Positions 52,614-61,765 of a stretch of DNA of 64,000 nt are shown piece by piece. Each line of letters starts with the position of its first letter. Within the stretch, counting starts at the first letter, position 1. This DNA is from Ectopseudomonas chengduensis (GTDB lineage Bacteria; Pseudomonadota; Gammaproteobacteria; Pseudomonadales; Pseudomonadaceae): NCBI RefSeq assembly GCF_900102635.1, contig NZ_FMZQ01000022.1:1-64000 (forward strand), read 5' to 3'. The notes beneath the pieces were generated by a model, which did no database searches, was not told where the DNA came from, and saw only the letters and a program-made list of their open reading frames with translations. Made by a program: the position numbers and the translations under genes.

Positions 52614-53678
52614 TCATTCCACCGTCTGTTCGCGGAACAGCTGCACCTGCAGCTCGCCACTGGCCGACATTTCGCGGACCACGGCCATGATGTCCTTGCG
52701 CACCTGCTCGACGCGGCTCAACGGCACCGGGCCCTGGCGGCGGTTGATCGACTCCATCTGCTGCGCCTGGCGCTTGGGCATGGCACCGGTGATAGCGCGC
52801 ACCAGCTCGGGCTCGGCACCCTTGAGGGCGACCACCCACTCTTCCAGCGGCACGGCTTCGAGCAGCGCCTGCAGCACGTCCTGGTTCTGCCGCGAGAGGA
52901 TGAAGAAGTCGTACATTTCATCCTCGATGCGCTCGACCAACTGATCGTCATGGGCGCGCAGCAGCTCGAACATCTGCCCGCGATCACCCTTGAAGCGGTT
53001 CATGATGTCCGCCGCCTGCTTGACCCCACGCACCTGCGAACCCTGGGTGCTGAGCACCGCCAGGCTGCGCTCGATCAACTGCTCCAGCTCGGCGATGACG
53101 TCGCTGTTGACCTCGTTGAGGTTGGCAATGCGATACAGCAGCTCGTCCTGACGCTCCTTGGGCATGCATTCGAGCACTTCGCTGGCCATGCCCGGCGGTA
53201 GGAAGGCGAGGAATACCGCCTGCATCTGCGCGTGCTCCTTGGCGATCAGCGCGGCGAACTGCTTGGGGTCGAGCCACTCCATCTTGGCCATCTTGGCGCG
53301 GATCTCCTCGCCGTAGATGCTGTCGAGCAACGAGCGGGTGATTTCGCTGCCCAGCGCCTTGCTGAGCATGCCGTCGAGGTAGCCACGCGAGGCGCCCTTG
53401 ATGCTGCTCTGCTCCTTGTAGTCCTCGAAGAAGCGACCGATGACGTCGGAAACCATCGGTTGCTTGACGTTGGACAGCCGCGCCATCGCCTGGCTGATGT
53501 TGACGATCTCCTCGCGCGAGAAGTGCTTGAGCACCCCGGCAGAAATCTCGTCACCCATGCTCAGCATGAGAATGGCGGCCTGCTCGGACGTACTCAGCGA
53601 GCGCTTCTGCACGCGCAGGCGCATTTCCTTGGCGGTGGAACCACCGCGGCCGTCAGGCTGGGTTGAGGTCTCGTTCAT
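52614..53678 (-). CDS. fliG: Flagellar motor switch protein FliG (lateral-type locus), divergent torque helix
   Basis: 354-residue rotor protein joining the MS ring (FliF) to FliM and facing the stators. N-terminal FliF-binding, middle and C-terminal domains are present. Two features differ from polar FliG. The middle-domain EHPQ motif reads EHAQ (148-151). In the torque helix, Lys286 and Arg303 (E. coli Lys264, Arg281) are kept, but the positions of Asp288, Asp289 and Arg297 are Ser310, Ile311 and Pro319. The start overlaps the fliF 3' end by 26 bases. These changes suggest a dedicated stator or altered torque chemistry. Confidence 0.94.
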   Translation of the reverse strand: MNETSTQPDGRGGSTAKEMRLRVQKRSLSTSEQAAILMLSMGDEISAGVLKHFSREEIVNISQAMARLSNVKQPMVSDVIGRFFEDYKEQSSIKGASRGYLDGMLSKALGSEITRSLLDSIYGEEIRAKMAKMEWLDPKQFAALIAKEHAQMQAVFLAFLPPGMASEVLECMPKERQDELLYRIANLNEVNSDVIAELEQLIERSLAVLSTQGSQVRGVKQAADIMNRFKGDRGQMFELLRAHDDQLVERIEDEMYDFFILSRQNQDVLQALLEAVPLEEWVVALKGAEPELVRAITGAMPKRQAQQMESINRRQGPVPLSRVEQVRKDIMAVVREMSASGELQVQLFREQTVE

Positions 53679-55338
53679 TACGCCCTATCCACTGTTTGAT
53701 AACTTCCGAGACACGCTCGGGATCGTTCTTGGCCAGCATCTGCAGGTGTTCGATCTGTAGCTCCAGACCCGAGCCGGGCGCCGGCAGGCGAATCTCCGAC
53801 AGGGGGTTGAGTTCGCCGAGCACGGTAGCGCCCGGCGTATCGTCGCCAACACGCGCCAACAGGCGTTCGGCTGCGCGCTCGGCGTGCAGCGCCAGCTGGT
53901 CGTCGCCCTCGACCGCCACAGGCACACCAGGCTGGCTGCGCTGGCTCAGGCTGCGCACCGCAGGGCGCACCACCATCAGCAACAGCAGCAGGCTGATCAG
54001 GGCGAACACGCCGAGCTTGGCCAGGTCGTGCACCTTGGCGTTTTCCCACCAGGGCAGCAGTTCGTCGCCGACACCGCCGATACCGGCATCGGTGAAGGGG
54101 AAGATGCTCAGCGTCAGCAGATCGCCGCGCGCCTGGTTGAAGCCCACGGCACTCTTGACCATCGCCGTAAGCTCCTCGCGCGCCTCGGGCGTCCAGCCCC
54201 CCTCTGGCGCCACGGCGGCATTGAGCACCACGGCGATGCTCTGCTGACGCAGGCTGAAAGGCGCATGTTTGACGTGAGTGACGCTCTGGTCGTAATCCAG
54301 CTGGCGATTGGACTCCTTGCGCAGCGAGGTCGCCGCCTGGTTGGCATTCTCCGCCGGAGCACCCGCCTGCGCCTGAGCGGCAGGCGGCTCCGGCGCGGGT
54401 TGCGGCGGACGGTTGGCCAGCGAGCCGGGAACGCCGAGGGCCAACTGGTCGAGCACGCTCTCGTCGCGCAGCACTTCATTGCGCAGACGCGGCGTCTCGC
54501 CGTAGGACTGGAAGGTCTCTTCCTTCTGACTGAAGTCGATATCGGCGGACACGCTGATACGGTAGTTACCGCCGCCGAGTACCGGTGCCAGCACCGCCTC
54601 GGCATTGGCCACGGCCTTGCTCTGGTAGTCGTCGACCACCTGCCAGTTCTGCACCGGGCCGCCCAGCGTGTCGATACCGCGCGACAGCAGTGCGCCGTAC
54701 TGATCGACGACCTGCACATTGCCGGCATCGAGCTGCGGCACGCTGCCAGCCACCAGGTTGACGATGGCGCTGACCTGCTCCGGCGCCAGCTTGTAGCCAG
54801 GCGCCAGCTGCAGCATCACCGAGGCCTTGCCCGGCCCGCGCTTGCCGACCACGAAGGAACTGCTCTCCTGCAGCGCCAGGTGCACGCGGGCGCCCTCCAC
54901 GCCCTTGAGCGCCATCACCGTACGCGCCAACTCCCCCTCCAGGCTGCGCTTGAGGCGCACATCCTGGACGAACTGGCTGGTGCCCAGCGGCTCGTCCTTG
55001 TCGAACAGCTCGTAGCCGGCCGGCACCTTGACCTGCACACCCTTGGCTGCCAGCAACATGCGCGCGCGGCCAAGCTGATCCTCGCGCACCAACACCTGAC
55101 CGCTCTGCGGATGCAGACGGTAGATGATTGTCTCGCCGTCGAGCACCTGCATCACCTCGGCGGCCGGATAGGCCTCGCCACTGCCATACAGTGGACGGAA
55201 CGAGCCCTGGTCGCGCCAGAGGTAGAACACCACACCAACCGCCAGCAAGGCGGCGATCAGCGCGAGGCCGATCAAGGTCATGCGTGGATCGAGTTTCAGC
55301 CCGTGTTCAGGCAGCTTGCTTCTTATGGTCTGCAGCAC
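53653..55338 (-). CDS. fliF: Flagellar MS-ring protein FliF (lateral-type locus)
   Basis: 561-residue MS-ring subunit. Two membrane helices (about 22-43 and 440-462) frame the periplasmic ring-building domains (YscJ-type, about 45-250, with TSQFVQDVRLKRSLEGELARTVMALKGVEGARVHLALQESS). The cytoplasmic C-terminal end (EIEHLQMLAKNDPERVSEVIKQWI-like) is the FliG-binding tail. Full length. Lies 19 bases after fliE. Confidence 0.96.
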   Translation of the reverse strand: MLQTIRSKLPEHGLKLDPRMTLIGLALIAALLAVGVVFYLWRDQGSFRPLYGSGEAYPAAEVMQVLDGETIIYRLHPQSGQVLVREDQLGRARMLLAAKGVQVKVPAGYELFDKDEPLGTSQFVQDVRLKRSLEGELARTVMALKGVEGARVHLALQESSSFVVGKRGPGKASVMLQLAPGYKLAPEQVSAIVNLVAGSVPQLDAGNVQVVDQYGALLSRGIDTLGGPVQNWQVVDDYQSKAVANAEAVLAPVLGGGNYRISVSADIDFSQKEETFQSYGETPRLRNEVLRDESVLDQLALGVPGSLANRPPQPAPEPPAAQAQAGAPAENANQAATSLRKESNRQLDYDQSVTHVKHAPFSLRQQSIAVVLNAAVAPEGGWTPEAREELTAMVKSAVGFNQARGDLLTLSIFPFTDAGIGGVGDELLPWWENAKVHDLAKLGVFALISLLLLLMVVRPAVRSLSQRSQPGVPVAVEGDDQLALHAERAAERLLARVGDDTPGATVLGELNPLSEIRLPAPGSGLELQIEHLQMLAKNDPERVSEVIKQWIGRNERDLNPA

Positions 55339-55357
55339 GCGTCAGTCCCCGATCCGC

Positions 55358-55693
55358 TTACAGCGGCATCTTCATGATGTCGTCGAAAGCGCTGGATAGC
55401 TTGTTGCGCACCTGCATCAGCGCGCTGAACGAAACGCTGGCCTTCTGGCTCTCGATCATCGCCCCCACCAGGTCATCGCTCTGCCCGCTGTCCACGGCGG
55501 CCATCAACTCGCCGGAACGATGCTGCTGCGCGTCCACCGCACGCACCGCATTGTCGAAAGCCGCAGCAAACCCAGGCTCGCCAGGCTGCACGGCAAAGGC
55601 TTGCGCCGGCTTGATCGGCATCGCTTCGCTGAGGTTCTTCAGCTGCTCCATACGGCCCAGCAGGTCCTGCTGCACCTGGCTAATCGAATTCAT
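55358..55693 (-). CDS. fliE: Flagellar hook-basal body complex protein FliE (lateral-type locus)
   Basis: 111-residue protein linking the MS ring/export gate to the rod. Ends with the family signature ESQKASVSFSALMQVRNKLSSAFDDIMKMPL. ATG at 55693 with AGGAG further upstream. Thirteen bases after the activator gene, consistent with one operon. Confidence 0.95.
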   Translation of the reverse strand: MNSISQVQQDLLGRMEQLKNLSEAMPIKPAQAFAVQPGEPGFAAAFDNAVRAVDAQQHRSGELMAAVDSGQSDDLVGAMIESQKASVSFSALMQVRNKLSSAFDDIMKMPL

Positions 55694-55705
55694 CCTTTGC
55701 TTCTC

Positions 55706-57115
<1,410 letters not shown>

Positions 57116-57349
57116 GGTAAATCACCCGATGTCTTTCATGAGCCCGGCGGCGGCATTCGACCCCGTGTACAAAACTGCCAAGCAGATGACAGATTTTTTC
57201 ACGCGGCCCCTTAATCTTTCGAAACTTTCCGTCGCTTGTATTTGTCAACTTCGGCAGCACTTGGCGGCGTGCTCTATATACGCGCAACGGATCACGGCGC
57301 GAACGTTAACAAGCGCACAGAAATTCGCCGAATTACTTGTTGTTATTTC

Positions 57350-57400
57350 CTATCAATGCTGGCAAGCCGCTATCAAAAACAGCATTTGATATCTATTGAT
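57350..57400. promoter_or_regulatory. Phased ATCAA / TTGAT repeats, candidate operator
   Basis: CTATCAA occurs at 57350-57356 and again exactly 20 bases on at 57370-57376. TTGAT, its inverse core, occurs at 57386-57390 and 57396-57400, 10 bases apart. Whole-turn spacing places them on one face of the helix, as expected for a multimeric regulator. The binding protein is unknown. Confidence 0.4.
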
Positions 57401-57481
57401 TTAATTTCTCGCCCTCCCTCAGCCTAGACTCCTCCTCGTCATCACGGGCCTGCGCGCTTTTCCCGGATGAATTCGACGCCA

Positions 57482-57497
57482 TGGCCAAGGCACTGCT
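57482..57497 (+). promoter_or_regulatory. Candidate sigma54 promoter of the fliMNPQR-flhBA operon
   Basis: TGGCCAAGGCACTGCT fits TGGCAC-N5-TTGCT with the invariant GG and GC ten bases apart. It lies about 97 bases upstream of the fliM ATG, and a sigma54 activator gene is divergent from fliM. Two bases of the -24 and one of the -12 element are off consensus. Confidence 0.4.
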
Positions 57498-57593
57498 GCC
57501 AACGCCCGCCGGCATATCAAAACGTCCTCTGCACGCCCATCGAATGCACTCGATGGTGCACACGCAGTTACAACCAGGAATACAGCCCACAAC

Positions 57594-58433
57594 ATGACCG
57601 GGATTAAAAAAGTCCTTCATGGCGTGCCCGCCGACAGTCTGACCCGGTTGAAACCGCAGAAACTTGGCCGGCATTACCACAAGATACCCCACTATATTCG
57701 CGAGCTCTCCAGTAAGTACCCGCGAATTATCAGTGACTACTTTCTGCGTAACTATCGGATCAATCTTGAACTGCTGCGAGTCGATGTTCACGAGCACGTG
57801 AATAAAGATGCCGAGTGCCTCTATCGCTCGACGCTGGGCAAGGTCGGTTTCGCCATGGACCGCGCCCTGCTGACCGAAGCACTGGAGTGTTACTACGGCG
57901 GCACTTGCCTACCCAACCATGAAGCGCCGCCAGTGAGTACCTCGGAGCAGCGCATGCGTACGCGTCTGGGTCTGGACGTGACCCAGTTGTTCGCCCGCTC
58001 GATTCTCGCCGGCCAGACCTTCGGCAAGCTCGAGCCTTACGACAACACCTATGAAGAAGCGGCCTGGGAGTACGTGGCAGAGTTCCACTTCACCAGCCAT
58101 ATCACCGGCAGCCAGGCATCGATCTTCATCTACCTGGATACACAGCTGGTCGATGAGCTGACCAGCCGCCTGACAACACCAGCCCCCATGACCCAGGGCG
58201 GCAACTCGCTCAATCAGATTCGCCAGTTGCCGGTGCGTTTGGACTGCGTGGTGGCCAGCCTGCAGATGCCCCTGTCGCAAGTGCTTGCCCTGCGCCCCGG
58301 CGACATCCTGCCGATGCGCCTGCTGGAGCGCTGCGATGTACAGATCAACCAGCAGAAGCTGTTTCGCGGCGCCATCTTCGAAGACGACGGCTCCTTGTTC
58401 CTGACTTCTCTTGAGAGCGTGAAGACCCCATGA
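57594..58433 (+). CDS. fliM: Flagellar motor switch protein FliM (lateral-type locus), no N-terminal CheY peptide
   Basis: 279 residues, shorter than polar FliM (about 320). Residues about 25-195 match the middle CheC-like domain and about 205-279 the C-terminal SPOA domain (VRLDCVVASLQMPLSQVLALRPGDILPM). It begins directly with MTGIKKVLHGVP: the usual N-terminal LSQxEIDALL peptide that binds CheY-P is absent, and the FliG-binding GGxG reads GGTC (102-105). First gene of the rightward operon. The upstream sequence gives no in-frame extension that restores the peptide. Confidence 0.9.
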   Translation: MTGIKKVLHGVPADSLTRLKPQKLGRHYHKIPHYIRELSSKYPRIISDYFLRNYRINLELLRVDVHEHVNKDAECLYRSTLGKVGFAMDRALLTEALECYYGGTCLPNHEAPPVSTSEQRMRTRLGLDVTQLFARSILAGQTFGKLEPYDNTYEEAAWEYVAEFHFTSHITGSQASIFIYLDTQLVDELTSRLTTPAPMTQGGNSLNQIRQLPVRLDCVVASLQMPLSQVLALRPGDILPMRLLERCDVQINQQKLFRGAIFEDDGSLFLTSLESVKTP

Positions 58434-58801
58434 GCAGCCCCATTTCCGATAACGATTTCGATAGCCTGATCAATGACTCCGGCCTCAATCTCGATGAAGC
58501 CGTCAGCGACTCCGTCCCGGAGCAAGCGCCTGCCAGCCTGCCGCAGCAGGATCTGAGCTTCTTCGGCAAGATCCCGGTCAACGTCACCCTCGAAGTGGCC
58601 TCCACCGAGATCACCCTCAAGGAGCTGATGGACGTCGACGCCGGCAGCGTGATCGCCCTCGACAAGCTGGCCGGCGAACCGCTGGACGTGAAGGTCAACG
58701 GCGCCCTGTTCGCCAAGGCCGAAGTGGTGGTGATGAATGGTAACTACGGCCTGCGCATCGTCGAGCTATCCGGTAGCGGCCTCAGCGGGTTGGGCGTGTG
58801 A
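58430..58801 (+). CDS. fliN: Flagellar motor switch protein FliN (lateral-type locus) with CheY-peptide-like N-terminus
   Basis: 123-residue C-ring subunit. The C-terminal SPOA domain (about 45-118; KIPVNVTLEVASTEITLKELMDVDAGSVIALDK) is complete and ends with NGNYGLRIVEL. Residues 5-14 read ISDNDFDSLI, similar in spacing and chemistry to the LSQxEIDALL CheY-binding peptide normally at the FliM N-terminus, as also seen in FliY of Bacillus. Overlaps the fliM stop by 4 bases. Confidence 0.94.
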   Translation: MSSPISDNDFDSLINDSGLNLDEAVSDSVPEQAPASLPQQDLSFFGKIPVNVTLEVASTEITLKELMDVDAGSVIALDKLAGEPLDVKVNGALFAKAEVVVMNGNYGLRIVELSGSGLSGLGV

Positions 58802-59553
58802 TGCTGCGCCGCCTGTTGCAATCCGGCTTGCTGCTGGCAGCCCTGTGCTGCCCGTTGCTGGCCCAGGCGGCCGGCGGCGACATCACCCTGTTCAACTTCA
58901 ACGACAGCGAAGATGGCCAGACCCTGAGCGTCAAGCTGCAGATCCTGCTGATCATGACGCTGCTGGGCTTTCTCCCGGCCATGCTGATGATGATGACCTG
59001 CTTCACCCGCTTCATCATCGTCCTGGCCATCCTGCGCCAGGCCATCGGCCTGCAGCAGAGCCCGCCGAACCCGGTGCTGGTCGGCATCGCCCTGTGCCTC
59101 ACCCTGCTGGTGATGCGCCCGGTGTGGCAGGAGATGTATACCGAGGCTTACGTGCCCTTCGAGGCCGACCAGATCAGCCTCGAACAGGGTCTGGGTGAAG
59201 GCAAGCGCATCATCAGCCAGTTCATGCTGGCGCAGACCAGCAAGAACTCGCTGGAAACCCTGGTCGCCCTGGCCGGCGAGGAAATGCCCGAGGACCTGGC
59301 CCAACTGGACTTCTCCCTGCTGCTGCCGGCCTTCGTACTCAGTGAGTTGAAGACCGCCTTTCAACTCGGTTTCATGATCTTCGTGCCCTTTCTGGTGATC
59401 GACCTGGTGGTGGCCAGCGTACTGATGGCAATGGGCATGATGATGCTCTCGCCGATGATGATCTCGCTGCCGTTCAAGCTGATGATCTTCGTCCTGGTCG
59501 ATGGCTGGACGCTGCTGGTCGGCACCCTCACCACCAGTATTCAGCCCTATTAG
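58801..59553 (+). CDS. fliP: Flagellar type III export gate protein FliP (lateral-type locus)
   Basis: 250 residues from the ATG at 58801, overlapping the fliN stop. Cleavable signal peptide (about 1-23), then four hydrophobic segments of the export gate. Family signatures are clear: MTCFTRFIIVLAILRQAIGLQQSPPN and FVLSELKTAFQLGFMIFVPFLVIDLVVASVLMAMGMMMLSP. Forms the gate core with FliQ and FliR. Confidence 0.97.
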   Translation: MLRRLLQSGLLLAALCCPLLAQAAGGDITLFNFNDSEDGQTLSVKLQILLIMTLLGFLPAMLMMMTCFTRFIIVLAILRQAIGLQQSPPNPVLVGIALCLTLLVMRPVWQEMYTEAYVPFEADQISLEQGLGEGKRIISQFMLAQTSKNSLETLVALAGEEMPEDLAQLDFSLLLPAFVLSELKTAFQLGFMIFVPFLVIDLVVASVLMAMGMMMLSPMMISLPFKLMIFVLVDGWTLLVGTLTTSIQPY

Positions 59554-59565
59554 CGAGGCTTCGCG

Positions 59566-59838
59566 ATGCTCACGCCCGAACACGCCGCCGAGCTGGTGGC
59601 TCACGCGGTCTATATCACCGGCATCATCGTCTGCGTGCTGGTGGTGCCGAGCCTGCTCGGCGGCCTGCTGGTGAGCATTTTCCAGGCTGCCACGCAGATC
59701 AACGAACAGATGCTCAGCTTCCTCCCGCGCCTGCTGATCACCCTGGCCATGCTGCTGTTCGCCGGCCACTGGATTCTGCGCACGCTGGGGGATCTGTTCA
59801 TCGAAACCTTCAAGCAGGCCGGTCACCTGGTGGGCTGA
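59566..59838 (+). CDS. fliQ: Flagellar type III export gate protein FliQ (lateral-type locus)
   Basis: 90-residue protein with two membrane helices (about 14-38 and 52-75). Contains the family GGLLVSIFQAATQINEQMLSFLPRLL. Full length; sits between fliP (12-base gap) and fliR (3-base gap) as in all FliPQR operons. Confidence 0.96.
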   Translation: MLTPEHAAELVAHAVYITGIIVCVLVVPSLLGGLLVSIFQAATQINEQMLSFLPRLLITLAMLLFAGHWILRTLGDLFIETFKQAGHLVG

Positions 59839-59841
59839 AGC

Positions 59842-60636
59842 ATGTCCGAACCCGTACTGCACGCCAGCCAGTATCTGACCAGCCTGCAGGCTTATTGGTG
59901 GCCGTTCTGCCGCATCGTTGCCCTGCTCAGCATGGCGCCGCTGTTCAACCACAAGGCAGTCTCGGTACGCGTGCGCATCCTCCTCGCCCTGGCCTTGACC
60001 ATCGCTCTTGGCGCAGCGCTGCCGGACATGCCCGAAATTGACCCACTGTCACTGAAGGGGCTGTTGACCGCACTCGAGCAGATCACCTTTGGCGTCCTGC
60101 TGGGGCTTACCCTGCAACTGGTGTTCACCATCTTCATGCTGGTCGGTGAGGTGGTGTCGACGCAGATGGGCATGAGCATGGCGCGCTACAACGACCCGGT
60201 AAACGGCGTGTCGTCGTCTTCGATCATCTACCAGCTGTACTTCATCCTGCTGGTGCTGCTGTTCTTCGCCATCGACGGCCACCTGGTCACCATCAGCGTG
60301 CTGTACCAGAGCTTCCTGTTCTGGCCGGTGGGTAGCGGCCTGCATTACCTGGGCGCGCAGAGCTTCGTGCAGGCCTTCGCCTGGGTGCTGGCAGCAGCCG
60401 TGCTGGTCACCTTGCCCCTGGTGTTCTGCCTGACCCTGGTGCAGTTCTGCTTCGGCCTGCTCAACCGCATTTCGCCGGCGATGAACCTGTTCTCCCTGGG
60501 TTTTCCCATCAGCATTCTGATGGGCCTGCTGTGCATCTATCTGACCTTGCCCAACCTGCCCGAGAGCTACCTGCACCTGACCCGCGAGTTGCTCAACGGC
60601 ATCGGCGTGATTCTGCGCGAGGGCGGTGATGTCTGA
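59842..60636 (+). CDS. fliR: Flagellar type III export gate protein FliR (lateral-type locus)
   Basis: 264-residue gate protein with about six hydrophobic segments. Typical pieces include WWPFCRIVALLSMAPLFNHKAVSVRVRILLALALTIALG, GEVVSTQMGMSMARYNDP and FCFGLLNRISPAMNLFSLGFPISILMGL. Completes the P5Q4R1-type gate. Its 3' end overlaps flhB by 8 bases. Confidence 0.96.
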   Translation: MSEPVLHASQYLTSLQAYWWPFCRIVALLSMAPLFNHKAVSVRVRILLALALTIALGAALPDMPEIDPLSLKGLLTALEQITFGVLLGLTLQLVFTIFMLVGEVVSTQMGMSMARYNDPVNGVSSSSIIYQLYFILLVLLFFAIDGHLVTISVLYQSFLFWPVGSGLHYLGAQSFVQAFAWVLAAAVLVTLPLVFCLTLVQFCFGLLNRISPAMNLFSLGFPISILMGLLCIYLTLPNLPESYLHLTRELLNGIGVILREGGDV

Positions 60637-61762
60637 GCAGAACAGCGGCCAGGAGAAAACGGAAGAAGCCTCCGCGCACAAACTGAAAAAGAGCAAGGAT
60701 GACGGCCAGGTCGCGCGCTCCAAGGACCTGTCGACCACCATCTCGCTTATCGCCACCCTGTTCATTCTCAAGTTCAGCGCCGGGCTTTTTCTGGAAGGGC
60801 TCAGCGACAGCTTCCGCCTGTCCTATATCCAGTTCGGCCACAGCGAGATCGGCCTGGATGATCTCGACACCCTGCTGGGCTACAACATGCTGGTGTTCAT
60901 CAAACTGCTGTCACCGCTGCTGCTTACCTCCGTGCTGGTGGTGACGCTGTCGCTGGTACCGGGCGGCTGGGTGTTCTCCGCGAAAAACTTTGCGCCGAAA
61001 CTCAGCAAGCTCAATCCCATCACCGGACTGGGAAGAATCTTTTCGGCGCAGAACTGGAGCGAACTGCTCAAGTCGATCCTCAAGGTGCTGGTACTGCTCG
61101 GTGTCGGCTATGTCCTGGTGCGTGCGGCCCTGCCGGAGCTGATCGCCCTGCAGCGCAGCAGCGTGTTCGAGGCGATCTCAGCGGCCCTGAACCTGACCTT
61201 CAACCTGACCCTGTGCCTGATGCTGATCTTCGTGGTGTTCTCCTTCATCGACATCCCGCTGCAGCGCTACTTCTTCCTCAAGAAGATGCGCATGACCAAG
61301 CAGGAGCGCAAGGAGGAGCACAAGAACCAGGAAGGCCGCCCCGAGGTCAAGGCGCGCATCAAGCAGCTGCAACGGCAGATGTTGCAAAGGCAGATCAGCA
61401 AGGTGATCAAGAACGCCGACGTGGTCATCGTCAACCCGATGCACTACGCCGTGGCGCTGAAGTACGACACCAAGAAGGCCGCCGCACCCTTCGTGCTGGC
61501 CAAGGGCGTCGATGAAACCGCCCTGTACATGCGCCAGATGGCCAAGAAGCATGAGCTCGAGGTGGTGGAAATTCCACCACTGGCACGCGCCATCTACTTC
61601 ACCACCCAGATCAACCAGCAGATCCCGGCCCCGCTGTATACCGCCGTGGCCCATGTGCTGACCTACATCCTGCAGCTCAAGGCCTGGCGCCAGGGGCGCA
61701 GAAGCAAGCCAGAACTGGCGAGCAACCTCCCGATTCCCGACAGCTTGGCCAACAGGGGCTGA
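60629..61762 (+). CDS. flhB: Flagellar export substrate-specificity protein FlhB (lateral-type locus), NPMH cleavage motif
   Basis: 377 residues from the ATG at 60629. N-terminal EKTEEASAHKLKKSKDDGQVARSKDL, four membrane helices (about 35-55, 85-112, 145-170, 185-208) and the cytoplasmic FlhBC domain. The autocleavage site normally reads NPTH; here it is Asn269-Pro270-Met271-His272. FlhB switches export from rod/hook to filament subunits, and cleavage between Asn and Pro is part of that switch. Asn, Pro and His are kept, so cleavage may still occur but perhaps at another rate. Confidence 0.96.
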   Translation: MSEQNSGQEKTEEASAHKLKKSKDDGQVARSKDLSTTISLIATLFILKFSAGLFLEGLSDSFRLSYIQFGHSEIGLDDLDTLLGYNMLVFIKLLSPLLLTSVLVVTLSLVPGGWVFSAKNFAPKLSKLNPITGLGRIFSAQNWSELLKSILKVLVLLGVGYVLVRAALPELIALQRSSVFEAISAALNLTFNLTLCLMLIFVVFSFIDIPLQRYFFLKKMRMTKQERKEEHKNQEGRPEVKARIKQLQRQMLQRQISKVIKNADVVIVNPMHYAVALKYDTKKAAAPFVLAKGVDETALYMRQMAKKHELEVVEIPPLARAIYFTTQINQQIPAPLYTAVAHVLTYILQLKAWRQGRRSKPELASNLPIPDSLANRG

Positions 61763-61765
61763 TTC

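Larger units (their letters stand above)
57116..57593. other. Divergent flagellar promoter region between lafK and fliM
   Basis: About 480 bases without a convincing gene; the central part (57300-57420) is markedly AT-rich against its surroundings. It must contain promoters for both operons. Seen here: four phased ATCAA/TTGAT elements (57350-57400), a candidate sigma54 site (57482-57497) and a 38-codon open frame whose stop overlaps the fliM ATG. Confidence 0.7.

Noticed and set aside
57129..57389. 86-codon plus-strand frame in the lafK-fliM gap
   Set aside because: No ribosome site or family features, and it covers AT-rich sequence better explained as a promoter region.
57393..57797. 134-codon minus-strand frame covering the start of fliM
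   Set aside because: It opposes the fliM coding region and lacks any motif.
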